Positions 9,181-19,061 of a DNA stretch of 55,074 nucleotides are shown here, one piece after another (positions within the stretch are counted from its first letter, which is position 1; the number at the start of each line of letters is the position of its first letter). Location: NCBI GenBank assembly GCA_030447525.1, contig JAUJOR010000017.1:40943-96016 (forward strand). Direction: 5' to 3'. The DNA is from Chloroflexota bacterium (lineage in GTDB: Bacteria; Chloroflexota; UBA11872; UBA12225). The notes under the pieces are model-generated. The model had not been told where the DNA came from and searched no databases. It saw only the letters and a program-made list of their open reading frames with translations. Both the position numbers and the translations under genes were made by a program.

Positions 9181-10524
9181 CTACCCGTCCGTCTTGGCCG
9201 AGACGCCCAGGTCGGAAAAGAAAAGGTACGGGCTCATCACTCTGCCCCCCACCCACTCGGCGTCGCTGGAGATTCCCCCCAGGGCCTTCATATCGGTAAA
9301 GACGTTGCCCGAGACCATGGTGTTCTTGACCCGCCCGACGAGCTTGCCGTGCTGTATTTTGAACCCGCCCTGGATGTTGCCGGAGAAGTCCCCGGAGTAG
9401 ACGTTCCCGGGGCTGCCGGTGGTGCTTTCCACGAGCAACCCTTCCTCGATCCCGGCCAGCATGGCGTCGAAGGTCTGCTCTCCGGGCTCGATCATCAGGA
9501 CGCCGGTAGAGGGGGAAGGGAGGCTGGTGGCGGAGCGGTAGCCGTTCCCGGTGGACGTCGTGCCGGCCAGCCCGGCAGTCTGCAGGTCGTAGTAGAAGTT
9601 GCGCACGACGCCCCGCTCGATCAAGGGGAGGCGCCGCGTGGGGACGCCTTCGTCGTCAAAGGGGGCCGACCCCGGGACGCCGGAGACGGTGCTGTCGTCC
9701 ACGATCGTCAGGCGGGGGTCGAAGACGTCATGGCCCCGCTTTTCTGAGAGGGCCGAGGAACCCTGCAGGACGCTCCTCCCGGACAGGGCGACGTCCAGGT
9801 AGCGCAAGAGGACGAAGGCGACGCCACGGGGGGTGAAGATCACCGGCATGCGCCGAGTAGTCACGGCCTCCACGTGCTTGGACAGGTCGAACTTGCGGAC
9901 GGCGGCGTCGGCCAGGGCGCGGTGGTCGAGCCCGGGGGCGCAGCTGCTTTCGTACTCCCAGACGGAGAGGAAGTCCTGGCCGCGGATCAGCTGACCGCCG
10001 ACGATGAGGGTGTAGCTGCTCTTGCGGTACGAGGCGTGGCCCCCCCGGGAGTTAAGGAGCTCCGTGGTTTGCAGATGACGGCGCACCCCGGCCTCGCACA
10101 GGATGTCCCCGTCGTAGGCCAGGACGCGGTCGATCATCTCCTGACCCAGCTCGGCCATCTCCTCCACGCCGAGGCCCTCGGTGCCGGGGTCGAACACCTC
10201 TACGGCGGTAGGGGTCACCGAAGACGGGAGCTCGAACTTAGCCTCCGCGCCGAAAGGGGCCAGCTCGACGGCCGTGTCCACGAGGCTTTGCAGCTCGTCC
10301 AAGCGGGTGGTAGTGGCCAGGCCGACACGTCCGTCCTTGACCACGCGCAGGGCCACCCCGCGGGACTCGTTCGTCTCCAGGGCCTTGAGACGATTGGCTT
10401 CAAAGTCCACCGGGGTGTCGGCCGTGTCAAAGGCGTACACCTCGGCCTGCTCGACGCGTCCCTTGGCCAGGTCGAGGATCTGCTCGGCGATAGACGTCAG
10501 CTTCGGCACAGTGGCCGTTGCCAT
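9181..10524 (-). CDS. tldE: TldE/PmbA-family metalloprotease subunit
   Basis: The E subunit of the TldD/TldE complex, which degrades unfolded peptides and processes some modified peptides. About 447 residues of typical length; the family pattern is clear (AFDTADTPVDFEANRLKALE near the N-terminus, then RGVALRVVKDGRVG, DDEGVPTRRLPLIERGVVRNFYYD and GNVYSGDFSGNIQGGFKI). Like other TldE proteins it lacks the HExxxH zinc motif, which is in the upstream tldD. Two ATGs follow AAGGAG; the second (10524) has the better 6-nt spacing. It follows tldD by about 50 nt on the same strand, so the two form an operon. Confidence 0.9.
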   Translation of the reverse strand: MATATVPKLTSIAEQILDLAKGRVEQAEVYAFDTADTPVDFEANRLKALETNESRGVALRVVKDGRVGLATTTRLDELQSLVDTAVELAPFGAEAKFELPSSVTPTAVEVFDPGTEGLGVEEMAELGQEMIDRVLAYDGDILCEAGVRRHLQTTELLNSRGGHASYRKSSYTLIVGGQLIRGQDFLSVWEYESSCAPGLDHRALADAAVRKFDLSKHVEAVTTRRMPVIFTPRGVAFVLLRYLDVALSGRSVLQGSSALSEKRGHDVFDPRLTIVDDSTVSGVPGSAPFDDEGVPTRRLPLIERGVVRNFYYDLQTAGLAGTTSTGNGYRSATSLPSPSTGVLMIEPGEQTFDAMLAGIEEGLLVESTTGSPGNVYSGDFSGNIQGGFKIQHGKLVGRVKNTMVSGNVFTDMKALGGISSDAEWVGGRVMSPYLFFSDLGVSAKTDG

Positions 10525-10577
10525 CATCAGCTCCTTTGCTCGAGACGCACCGCTCTGATCCGCGGCCGGAGATACGA

Positions 10578-11940
10578 CTACTTGCCTCCCACCACGGCCT
10601 TGAGGATGCGGATATACGGGCTGCCCTGTCCAACGGGGGCGAACTGTCCCCCTTTGCCACACGTCCCACCGGCCTCCGTCCACTCGAAATCGCGCCCGAT
10701 CATGTCGATGTTTTCCAGCGTGGTGAAGAGGTTGCCGGACAGGGTGGTGCCCCGCAGGGGCTCGGCCAGCTTGCCGTCGCGGATCATCCAGGCCTCGGCG
10801 CAGCTAAAGGCGAACTGCTCGTGCGTGGTGGAGCCCCCGTACCAGTCCTTGCAGAAGATCCCTTCCTTGGTCTCGGCGAGCATCTCCTCGAACGAGGACG
10901 TGCCGGGCTCGATCACCGTGTTGGTCATGCGCACGAGAGGGCGGTGGCGGTACGACTGGGCGCGGGCGTTGCCGGTGGGCTCTTCGCCCATCTTGCCGGC
11001 CGTCTCGCGGGAATGCAGGCGCCCGACCAGGACACCGTCCTTGATCAAGGAGGCTCTTACGGGTGGGGGTGCCTTCGTCGTCGTACTTGAAGGAGCCGGG
11101 CTGGTCGGGGATGCTCGCCCCGTCGGCAATGTTGAGATGCTCGCGGCCGAAGCGCCGACCCAGCACCATCACCTGGCGCAGGCGCTCGTTCTCGTAGACG
11201 TTGTCCCCCTCGGAGAGGTGACCAAAGGCCTCGTGGGCGAAGACGGCGGCGAGCCTGGGATCGCAGACAACGGTGTACTCCCCTTGCGCCGGCTGGGCGC
11301 TGAGCAGGGCGACGGCCCTATCGGTGGCCTCGGCGACCTGCTCGTGGCGTCCCACCAGGGCGTTGTAGTCGTCCCCGCTGGAAAACGCGCGCGGGACTGC
11401 TGGACGTTCCTCGTCTTCACGCGCCAGCACCTGGATGCTGGCCCGGCAGCGGGCGCGGTCCTGCTGGACGTAGCTGCCCTCGCTGTTGGCCACGGTCACC
11501 TTGCGCCGGCTGTCGGTGTAGCTGGCGTTCGTCGTCTGCACCTTGGGGGAGCGCCCCCAGGCCACCTCGACGTACTCGTCCATCATCCGCTTCTTGTCCG
11601 CCAGGGGGACGTCGAAGGGGCTGCGCAAGAGGAGGAGGGGGACGACGTCGACCACCGTCGGCACCGGGGCGAGCTGCGTCTCTTCCTTACCCACCAGGCG
11701 CGCCTGGCGCACGGCCAGGTCGACCTTCTCCTTCAGGCCGGCGAGGGCGTTGAAGGAGACGAAGCCCCAGCCACCCCTGTAGGCGGCGCGCACGCACCCC
11801 CCCAGGTTGACGTTGCGCCCGACCTCGTCCAGCTCGCGGTCACGGTAGCTCAGCTGCGTCGACTCCGTCTCCTCCACGCGGATCTCGACGAAATCGGCGT
11901 TGTGTCCCCGCAGGGCCTCTTCCAGTTCCTCGCGCAGCAT
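10578..11940 (-). pseudogene. tldD: tldD, split by a single-base frameshift
   Basis: The zinc-bearing subunit of the TldD/TldE protease. The first part (from ATG 11940, preceded by CGAGGT seven bases upstream; an upstream ATG at 11955 is possible) carries the metal motif HEAFGH and reads on to DDEGTPTRK. There the frame changes: the rest of the protein (ASLIKDGVLVGRLHSRETAG ... LFTTLENIDMIGRDFEW ... to 10578) is in another frame. Comparing the two frames at about 11050-11053, removing one A restores DDEGTPTRRASLIKDGV, which is family-like. So the gene has one extra base or the assembly does. All conserved parts are otherwise intact and tldE downstream is whole, which makes a sequencing error a real possibility. 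Confidence 0.85.
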
Positions 11941-12155
11941 CAACATACCTCGCATGTCTTGGCCGGTGCCTGGCTCGCTCCACGTGCCCTCTCTAGGCGT
12001 CTCCAGGCTGCCTCTTCGAGCATCGCTCTCCTGGCAGATCTACGAAGGACTTCCTCCGAGTGCATAGGCTGAAGACGTCGCCGCCTTCAGGAGCCCGGGG
12101 GGCAATCGATAATGTACGGGGCCTTTACTTTATTCTGTACCTCATGCGGCAGGGG

Positions 12156-13520
12156 CTACCCCTGGCCCGCCGGCGGGCGGGCCTCCATCTCGTAGACCTT
12201 GGCCAGCTCGCCGGGGGCGAGGCGCTCCCCGGCCCGCACCATCTGCACAACGCGGCGCAGGAAGTCTCGCTCCCAGGGTGTCTCTGGCTCGATGAGCATG
12301 ATCCGCTGGAGTAAGTCTCGTTGCCCTTGGGGGGACAGCGCCGGTCCATCAGCGGGCGGCGCGCCGGCGGTCTGCCCCCGGCGCGCTGGAGGCTCGCCCT
12401 CTGCCCCTCCATTGCCCTCCCGGGGGGCCGCTCCCGCCCGGCCATCCGTCTCGCCGTTTGCTGCGCTCCCTGGGGCACCGGGCTCGGCGGCGACGATGGT
12501 CTCCCCGGGTGGGGGGGCGACGACTTCGACGATAGCCTGGATGCCGGCCTGGCCGCCGTTGGAGAAGACGATCACCTCGCCCTGGTGCTCCCCGGGGCCC
12601 AGGCCGGCGGTGTTGGCGATGACTTCAAAGGAGACGTCGTTGCCTTTGAAGCGGCTCTCGGTCACGGCCAGCCAGCCCCCCTTGACGGCGATGCTGCCAA
12701 TCAGTGTGCCGGTGCCGGCGTTGGTGAGCTTGATCGTGCGCGCCTTGCGCCCGCCGTGCTGGGCGACGCCGAAATCGAGCAGCGGCGGGGCGCCGGTCAG
12801 GATTGGCTCCGGCCGGCCGGAGACGCGGGCCAGCACCGGGACGACCTGGTCGCCCCCGTTCAGGGTGCTGACCACCAGGCTCCCGGTGTACTCCTCGCCG
12901 GGACGCAGCCCGCTGGTATCGACGGTGACGAAGACGACGGCGGCGCTGCTGATGAACGTCCGGCGGTTGACAGAAAGCCAGGAACGATTGGAGGTGATCT
13001 CCCCGAACAGGGTGCGTCCACCGGCGTTTGATACTTTCAAGGGGAGCTGCTTGGTCGCTCCGAGGGCCATGGTGCCGAAGTCGAGGCGATCGGGCCGGAC
13101 GACCAGGAGAGGATCGCGCTCCCGTGGCGGGGGCGGTGGGGGCGCCCGGCGGGGGCGGGGGGCCTCGGACGCCACCGTCCCATTGGGCCCAGAGGCGGCG
13201 CGGGCCGGGGCACGCCGGGCGCCACGGCCGGTCCCCACGCCGTTGCGCCTGGCGGGGCCATCCAGCTGCCGATCGTGCGCCGCGCGCTTGGCCGGGTCGC
13301 GCAGGACCTCGTAGGCCGACGTGAGCTTCTTGAACTCCTTGGACGCTTCCCCTTTGAGCTGAGTCCGCAACGGCTCGGGATAGTTCTCGTACTTGTCCGG
13401 GTGGAACATGTGCGACCGCAGGCGGTAGGCGTTCTTCACCTCCTCTGCCGTCGCCCCCCGGGCAAGGCCGAGCACGTCGTAATGACTCTGAAGCAGCTGC
13501 GGGTCGACGTCGCTCGACAT
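12156..13520 (-). CDS. J-domain protein with two Ig-like (HYDIN/BACON-type) repeats
   Basis: 454 residues with an unusual layout. Residues 12-75 are a J-domain (SHYDVLGL, HPD at 40-42, YEVLRDPAKRAAHD) that should stimulate a DnaK ATPase. A Pro/Arg/Ala-rich linker (about 85-140) follows. Then come two tandem beta-sandwich modules of about 90 residues, each starting with L-D-F-G (RLDFGTMALGATKQLPLKVSNAGG and LLDFGVAQHGGRKARTIKLTN) and containing W-L and PGE-x-x-G strands, the pattern of ASPM/HYDIN/BACON-like Ig folds. A low-complexity Gly/Ala/Pro tract and a short helical C-terminus (DLLQRIMLIEPETPWERDFL) end it. No zinc-finger or DnaJ C-terminal domain is present, so it is not a general DnaJ. 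The start ATG is fixed by the J-domain. It likely targets DnaK to particular clients through the Ig modules; that is inference. Confidence 0.85.
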   Translation of the reverse strand: MSSDVDPQLLQSHYDVLGLARGATAEEVKNAYRLRSHMFHPDKYENYPEPLRTQLKGEASKEFKKLTSAYEVLRDPAKRAAHDRQLDGPARRNGVGTGRGARRAPARAASGPNGTVASEAPRPRRAPPPPPPRERDPLLVVRPDRLDFGTMALGATKQLPLKVSNAGGRTLFGEITSNRSWLSVNRRTFISSAAVVFVTVDTSGLRPGEEYTGSLVVSTLNGGDQVVPVLARVSGRPEPILTGAPPLLDFGVAQHGGRKARTIKLTNAGTGTLIGSIAVKGGWLAVTESRFKGNDVSFEVIANTAGLGPGEHQGEVIVFSNGGQAGIQAIVEVVAPPPGETIVAAEPGAPGSAANGETDGRAGAAPREGNGGAEGEPPARRGQTAGAPPADGPALSPQGQRDLLQRIMLIEPETPWERDFLRRVVQMVRAGERLAPGELAKVYEMEARPPAGQG

Positions 13521-13557
13521 GGGGAAAAGGCGTTCCCTCGTGGAAAAGAAGATTCTA

Positions 13558-13596
13558 CCAGTGGGTCTGGCCAGTGGGTCTGGCCAGTGGGTCTGG
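13558..13596. repeat. 13-nt tandem repeat x3
   Basis: Three perfect head-to-tail copies of CCAGTGGGTCTGG between the divergent J-domain and oxidoreductase genes. The unit is not a multiple of three and the site is non-coding. Confidence 0.9.
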
Positions 13597-13758
13597 CGGC
13601 GCGGGCCCGGCGGCGGGCCCCGCGCGCCCGGCCGGGCGAGCCAGGAGCGAGGAGTACAATGCTGCCGCCGGGGGGCTCAGAGAGGGGGCGCCGGAAGCGG
13701 GCCGAAGGACGCAGACGAGGGGCCAGGGGCGGTTAGAAGCAGCCAGGGGCAAGAGGAC

Positions 13759-14805
13759 ATGGCAGTACGAATCGGCTTCGCGGGCACCGGAGGGATTGCG
13801 GGCGCGCACCTGGCCAACTTGGTGCGCATCCCGGAAGCGGAAGTGGTGGCACTCTACGACGTGGAGCGCGAGCGATGCGATCTGGCGATGCGGCGCCTCA
13901 ACGGACAACAGGAGCAGCTCGTCCGGCCGGGGGGGACGGAACCACGCAAGCTGCAGGCCAAAGTGTACACCGACTTCCGAAAGATGCTGGCCGAGGCCGG
14001 GCTGCACGCCGTCTACGTCTGCGTCCCGCCCTTCGCCCACGGGGAGCTGGAGTTCGCCGCCATCGATGCCGAGGTGGCCCTCTTCGTGGAGAAGCCGGTG
14101 GCCCTTTCCATCGACCTGGCGTCCCAGGTGGCCGAGGCTATCCAGCGAAAGGGGCTGGTCTCGTCGTCCGGCTACCAGACACGCTACTCCGAGGCCACCG
14201 ACCGAGCACGGGAGCTGCTGGCCGGCAAGACCGTGGCCATGGCCCTGGGATTCTATCTGGGGGGGCTACCCGGGACACCATGGTGGCGCGTGCAGGCCCA
14301 GAGCGGGGGGCAGCTCGTAGAGCAGGCCACGCACACCGTCGACTTGATGCGCTACCTGGTGGGTGACATCGCCCGGGTGTACAGCGCCGGAGCGCTGCGG
14401 GCCCTCAAAGAGGTGCCCAACGTAGATATCTTCGACGTCGCCAGCACCACGATCCACTTTGCCTCAGGGGCCATCGGCAACGTGGCCAACACCTCTATCC
14501 TGGGGAGTGGCACGGCCAGCGGGGCGCCGGCCGGCGTCCACATCCTGGCCCATGACCTGCGGCTGGAGGTGTGGGGGACAACGCTGAAGATCACCAGCCC
14601 GGGGAAGACGGAGGAGCATCGCTGGACGGGCAACGCCATGATGGCCCAGGATCAGGCGTTCGTCGAGGCCGTCGCCCGGCGCGACCCCGGGCGCGTGCGC
14701 TCCCCCTACGCCGACGCGGCGAAGACCCTCGCCGTGACGTTGTCTGCCGAAGAGAGCGCCCGCACCGGCCGCGTCGTGGACGTCCCCAAAGTCCCTAAGC
14801 CGTGA
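13759..14805 (+). CDS. Gfo/Idh/MocA-family oxidoreductase
   Basis: A 348-residue NAD(P)-dependent sugar or cyclitol dehydrogenase. The N-terminal Rossmann fold is visible (RIGFAGTGGIAGAHL), with VEKPVAL, the family E-K-P motif, near residue 113, and a C-terminal alpha/beta substrate domain with QATHTVDLMRYLVGD, where the His is the usual catalytic position. ATG 13759 follows AGAGGA and gives the canonical N-terminus; the frame is open upstream but that stretch holds the 13-nt repeat and is not coding-like. Its last codons overlap the next gene by 4 nt (GTGA), so the two are translationally coupled. Substrate not predictable. Confidence 0.9.
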   Translation: MAVRIGFAGTGGIAGAHLANLVRIPEAEVVALYDVERERCDLAMRRLNGQQEQLVRPGGTEPRKLQAKVYTDFRKMLAEAGLHAVYVCVPPFAHGELEFAAIDAEVALFVEKPVALSIDLASQVAEAIQRKGLVSSSGYQTRYSEATDRARELLAGKTVAMALGFYLGGLPGTPWWRVQAQSGGQLVEQATHTVDLMRYLVGDIARVYSAGALRALKEVPNVDIFDVASTTIHFASGAIGNVANTSILGSGTASGAPAGVHILAHDLRLEVWGTTLKITSPGKTEEHRWTGNAMMAQDQAFVEAVARRDPGRVRSPYADAAKTLAVTLSAEESARTGRVVDVPKVPKP

Positions 14806-17162
14806 CCGAAGAACGCCTCACCGCCCCGGGGCTGCATGCCCCCCTGACTGTCCACCGCGACCGCTGCGGCGTCGCCCACGTCGGGGCCACAGACGAGCAC
14901 GATGCCTGGTTCGGACAGGGCTTCGTCAGCGCCCAGGACCGGCTGTGGCAGATGGAGTACGACCGTCGACGCGCCGCCGGGCGGTGGGCCGAGGTGGCCG
15001 GGAGGGGGGCCGTGGCTGGAGACGCCCTGACCCGACGCCTCCAGCTCGCGGGGGCCGCCAGAGCGGACGTGGCGGCCATGCCCGCGGAGACGCGCGCCGT
15101 GTTCCAGGCGTACGCCGCCGGGGTGAACGCCTACCTCCAGTCCGGCCCGCCCCTGCCCCTGGAGCACCACCTGACCGGAACCCGTTCGGAGCCCTGGGAG
15201 CCCTGGCACTCGGTGGCCATCTTTAAAGTCCGCCACGTCTTGATGGGCACCTGGGGGCAGAAGCTGGCCCAGGCGCAGCTGCTGGCCAGGATCGGGCCGG
15301 AGGCGTACGCCACGCTCCACGGACGCCCGCCCACCGGCTCGGCGGTCATCCTCCCGCCCGGCGGGGCCGTGAGGCGCTTGATGGAGACCGGCCTGGACGA
15401 TCTGCGCCGGGCGGCGGCCAGCCTCGGTTTCCTGGCCGAGTCCGAAGGGGGCTCCAACTCCTGGGCCGTATCTGGATCGCGCACGACCACGGGGATGCCG
15501 GTGCTGTGCAACGACTCCCACCGCGCGCTGGACGTCCCCAGCGTCTACTGGCAGGTCCACGTGGCCTGCCCCACGTTCAACGTGATCGGGGCTACCTTTC
15601 CCGGCTTCCCCGGCTTTCCGCACTTTGGCCACAACGGTCACGTCGCCTGGTGCATCACCCACACCAGCGCCGACTACCAGGACTTGTACGTCGAGTCCTT
15701 TGGTGGCGACGACGCAACGCAGTACCGCGTCCCCGGGGGCTGGGCCCCGGCCGAGCGACGCGTGGAGCGGATCGACGTCGCCGGGGACGGGCCGGTGGAG
15801 GTGGAAGCCTGGCGCACAGGTCACGGACCGGTCGTCCACGGCGACCCCCGTACCGGCTGGGCCCTTTCCTTGCGCTACACTGCGACCGACGAGCCGTGTC
15901 TCGCCTTTGGGGTGCTCCGCCCCATGCTCCTGGCCACCACGGTGGCCGAGCTGCACGAGACGCAGCGACTGTGGGTCGACCCGGTGAACAACCTGGTCTC
16001 GGCGGACACGGCAGGGAGCATCGGCTACCTGACCCGGGGGTACCTCCCCATCCGTTCATCGGACGCCCACCGGCAGTTCCCGGCGCCGGGCTGGACGGGC
16101 GAGCACGAGTGGACGGGGCGCGTGCCGTTCGAGGCCTTGCCCCAGGCGATCAACCCGGCGGAAGGATTCATCGCCACCGCCAACCAGGCCGTCGTCGAGG
16201 GAGACGAGCCCTACATCGCCCATCAGTTCTCCCCGCCGTTTCGGGCCCAGCGCATCGTGGAGGGGCTCACGGCCGGCAGATCGGCTCCCGGCAGACCGGC
16301 TCCCGGCAGACCGGCTCCCAGCAGACCGGCTCCCAGCAGACCGGCTCCCGGCGGACGCCTGACGCCGGAGGGGATCGCCGCCCTGCAGGGGGACACGACC
16401 TCGCCGGCGGCGCAGAGATGGGTCAGCCGCCTCGCCCGCAGCGGGCCGTTCCAGGGGGACGCCGAGCGCGCCCGCACCATGCTGGCGTCCTGGGACGGGA
16501 ACCTCCTCCCCCAGAGCAACGCCGCCCTGCTGTACGGGCACTTCCGGCGCGCCGTGGCCGAGGCCCTGTTCGTCCCCCTCATCGGCCAGGGGACCTGGTC
16601 CTGGCTGACGGCGACGGAGGTGACGACGACGCACGGCATGATCTCGCGCTGGATGGCCAACGTGGTGTACGCCCTGGACGGCGAGACCACGCCCGACGGG
16701 CGCCCGTGGGGGGACGTCCTCCGTCCGGCGCTGGCCGGGGCATGGCGCAAGGCCGTCGCCCAGGACGGTCCTGACCCGACGGCGTGGCGCTGGCAGGCCC
16801 GGCATACCACCAATGCCCGGCACCCCCTGGCCGGGCGCTTTCCCGAGCACGCCGGCCGGCTCAATCCCCCGGCGGTGGCCGTCGGAGGCGATGGCGATAC
16901 CATCCAGGCGGCGTCGTACCTCTGGGGCGACCGCCCCGCCTTCGCCATCGTGGGACTCTCGGTGTACCGCCAGGTGGTCGACCTGGGGGACATCGCCCAC
17001 GCCAGCTACGTTATCCCCGGGGGCGTCTCCGGAGAGCCGGGGTCGGCTCACTTCGGCGACCAGCTAGAGCGCTGGCGCACCCATCAACGTATCCCGATGC
17101 ACTACACCCCGGAAGAAGTCCGCGCCGCCGCCGTCCACTCGCTGACTCTCACCCCCGACTGA
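14802..17162 (+). CDS. Penicillin acylase-family N-terminal-nucleophile hydrolase
   Basis: 786 residues, the normal size of an S45-family precursor that is cut autocatalytically into two chains. The alpha-chain pattern is clear (DRCGVAHVGATDEHDAWFGQGFVSAQDRLWQMEYDRR in several conserved blocks). The predicted nucleophile is Ser218 in EGGS-NSW, the first residue of the mature beta chain. FGHNGHVAWCITHT and FIATANQAV are further beta-chain blocks. No export signal is seen, unlike classical periplasmic acylases. GTG 14802 overlaps the oxidoreductase stop by 4 nt. An unusual insertion of five 15-nt repeats (residues about 492-516, GRPAP units) lies in the beta chain. Members cleave amide bonds of beta-lactams, acyl-homoserine lactones or other N-acyl compounds; the substrate here is unknown. 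Confidence 0.9.
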   Translation: MTEERLTAPGLHAPLTVHRDRCGVAHVGATDEHDAWFGQGFVSAQDRLWQMEYDRRRAAGRWAEVAGRGAVAGDALTRRLQLAGAARADVAAMPAETRAVFQAYAAGVNAYLQSGPPLPLEHHLTGTRSEPWEPWHSVAIFKVRHVLMGTWGQKLAQAQLLARIGPEAYATLHGRPPTGSAVILPPGGAVRRLMETGLDDLRRAAASLGFLAESEGGSNSWAVSGSRTTTGMPVLCNDSHRALDVPSVYWQVHVACPTFNVIGATFPGFPGFPHFGHNGHVAWCITHTSADYQDLYVESFGGDDATQYRVPGGWAPAERRVERIDVAGDGPVEVEAWRTGHGPVVHGDPRTGWALSLRYTATDEPCLAFGVLRPMLLATTVAELHETQRLWVDPVNNLVSADTAGSIGYLTRGYLPIRSSDAHRQFPAPGWTGEHEWTGRVPFEALPQAINPAEGFIATANQAVVEGDEPYIAHQFSPPFRAQRIVEGLTAGRSAPGRPAPGRPAPSRPAPSRPAPGGRLTPEGIAALQGDTTSPAAQRWVSRLARSGPFQGDAERARTMLASWDGNLLPQSNAALLYGHFRRAVAEALFVPLIGQGTWSWLTATEVTTTHGMISRWMANVVYALDGETTPDGRPWGDVLRPALAGAWRKAVAQDGPDPTAWRWQARHTTNARHPLAGRFPEHAGRLNPPAVAVGGDGDTIQAASYLWGDRPAFAIVGLSVYRQVVDLGDIAHASYVIPGGVSGEPGSAHFGDQLERWRTHQRIPMHYTPEEVRAAAVHSLTLTPD
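16275..16349 (+). repeat. 15-nt tandem repeat x5 inside the acylase gene
   Basis: Five units of GGCAGACCGGCTCCC (one or two bases vary) encode repeated GR/SR-PAP pentapeptides. The array keeps frame and adds about 25 Pro/Arg-rich residues. Confidence 0.92.
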
Positions 17163-17597
17163 CGCCGGTGTCAGAGCTGTGGCGCTGCCTGCAGCTCCCC
17201 GAGGATGTCGCGGTACTGCATCACGACGGACGGGCCGTGGTAAGGCACGTCAGGGGGCTCAACGAGGTCGAGCAACGGTCCCATCTCGGTCGCGGCTCAT
17301 TATGCCGCATGACGCATGGCGCTTCTTCCACCAACGGTATCAAGTGGCGACCGTCAGGTAGTACACCATCGCGAGCAGGAGGCCTGCCTGCGCAGTCTGT
17401 CACGCGAGATAAGCGAACTGCTCAATCCATCCGGGCATCCAGGCCGAGAACACCACATCCGTGCTGCGAGGCGACAAGCGGCCGCGCCGGCCTCTTCGTA
17501 GACCGCCTCTACCGCCAGGGTCATCGATTCTCTCCTGCGCCCCACCGCCCCTAGCTACCCGCGAGTTCTCCATCCACTGCACCGAGTACCGGGTTGC
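17163..17597. other. Gene-poor gap with possible decayed coding sequence
   Basis: No intact gene is seen in these 435 nt. On the minus strand there are coding-like scraps: a start reading MTLAVEAVYEEAG near 17524, a hydrophobic stretch AGLLLAMVYYLTVAT ending in a stop near 17340, and an end reading VVMQYRDILGELQAAPQL near 17175. They lie in different frames or behind stops, which would fit a decayed small gene. None is assignable to a family. Confidence 0.3.
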
Positions 17598-18890
17598 TTA
17601 GTAGGCGCGCTCGAGCAGGCCGATCAGCTCGTTGATCGTCGTCTTGCGCGGGTTGATGGCGATGTTAGCGCTCTTCATCGCATCGGCGGCCATGTCTGGG
17701 ATAGAGCCGCGGTCGACACCCAGGTCGCTCAGCCGGGCGGGGATGCCGATGTCGCTCTCCAGCCGGCGCACAGCGGCGGCGGCTCGCAGGGCGGCCTCGT
17801 ACTCGGTCACCGCTCCAGTGCCGATGCCCAGGAGAGGAGGGGGCTCGCCGAGCGCGAGGGCGATGTCGATCATCTTCCGCGGGCAGCCCAGGGCGTTGAA
17901 CTCCATGACGTGGGGGAGCATCAGGGCGTTGGCCACGCCATGGGGGATCTTCCAGAAGGCCCCTAGGGGGTGGGCCAGGGCGTGGACGTTGCCCAGGCGG
18001 GTGTTGGAGAAGGCCAGGCCGGCGACGTTGGCCCCCACGAGCATGGCGCTCATCGCCTCCAGGTTATGGCTATTGGCGACGGCGACGCGGATATTCCCGG
18101 CCAGCAGGCGGATGGCGTGCAGGGCCAGGCCCTCTGAAATGGGGGTGGAGAGGAGGGAGGTGTAGCTCTCGATGGCGTGGGTAAGGGCATCCATGCCGGT
18201 GGCCGCCGTGACGTTGGCCGGGAGGCCCAGGACGAGCAGCGGATCGAGGAAGGCGATGTCGGGCGCCGCCAGCGGGGAGCCGATGGTGAACTTGAACCTG
18301 GCCTGGGGATCGGTGATCACCAGGAACGGGGTCACCTCGCTCGCCGTCCCCACGGTTGTGGGGACGGCGAAGAGGGGCGCCGGGGGGGTAGAGAACTTTT
18401 CCCAGCCCTCGTAGGAGCGCAGCGTGCCGGGGTTGGTGGCCAGAACGGCACAGGCCTTGGCCGTGTCCATGGCGCTGCCCCCTCCCACGGCGACGAGGAG
18501 GTCACAGCCTTGCGACTGGAAGGCCTCCAGCGCGCGCTCCACGATCTCGATGCGCGGATCGGGCTCCACGGCGTCGTAGACGGCCACGCCCAGGCCGGTC
18601 CCCTCGATCGACGCCACGGCAGGCTTCGTCAGCCCGGCCCGCACGACGCCGGGGTCGGAAAGGACCATCACCTTCTTGGCCCCTAGCTTGGCCGCGTGGG
18701 GGCCGATCTGCGCGGCCGACCCTTCGGCGTAGACGATACGGGTGGGGTTGTAGAACGTCTGCGGCACGGCCCCACTCCGCAGCGGCGCCCCTGGTGGGAG
18801 CGGTGGCGCCGGCAGGGGCGCCGTGGTGGCGCCGTCGGCGGGCGTCGTGGCCGGTGCGCCGGCCGTGCTGGACTGCGTCGTCGTCGCCAT
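17598..18890 (-). CDS. Iron-containing (group III) alcohol dehydrogenase
   Basis: 430 residues, with the NAD-binding motif GGGSAMDTAKA and the family metal-binding blocks GMDALTHAIESYTS, HALAHPLGAFW and KIPHG, which supply the His/Asp ligands for Fe(II). Such enzymes interconvert alcohols and aldehydes (1,2-propanediol, butanol, ethanol or lactaldehyde). The first 40 residues are Ala/Pro/Thr-rich and not part of the fold; the start is supported by AGAGGTG eight bases before the ATG. It stands alone, with a long upstream region. Confidence 0.92.
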   Translation of the reverse strand: MATTTQSSTAGAPATTPADGATTAPLPAPPLPPGAPLRSGAVPQTFYNPTRIVYAEGSAAQIGPHAAKLGAKKVMVLSDPGVVRAGLTKPAVASIEGTGLGVAVYDAVEPDPRIEIVERALEAFQSQGCDLLVAVGGGSAMDTAKACAVLATNPGTLRSYEGWEKFSTPPAPLFAVPTTVGTASEVTPFLVITDPQARFKFTIGSPLAAPDIAFLDPLLVLGLPANVTAATGMDALTHAIESYTSLLSTPISEGLALHAIRLLAGNIRVAVANSHNLEAMSAMLVGANVAGLAFSNTRLGNVHALAHPLGAFWKIPHGVANALMLPHVMEFNALGCPRKMIDIALALGEPPPLLGIGTGAVTEYEAALRAAAAVRRLESDIGIPARLSDLGVDRGSIPDMAADAMKSANIAINPRKTTINELIGLLERAY

Positions 18891-19061
18891 AGGGGTTCAC
18901 CTCTCTCCCGACTCGCTGTGTCCAGGAGTGTAAGTCGTCGCGAGGAGGTGGGCAAACCGTCCCGCCGCGCCTTACAGGGTGGCCCTCCCGGCGGGACGGG
19001 CAGACCGGGCGCGCTGAGTCGCACCGTGGCCCGCCGCCAGGGGAGGGGCAGAAACACAAAT

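Noticed and set aside
7399..9747. 782-codon plus-strand frame
   Set aside because: It runs antisense across three well-supported minus-strand genes (binding protein, carboxypeptidase, tldE) and has no domain.
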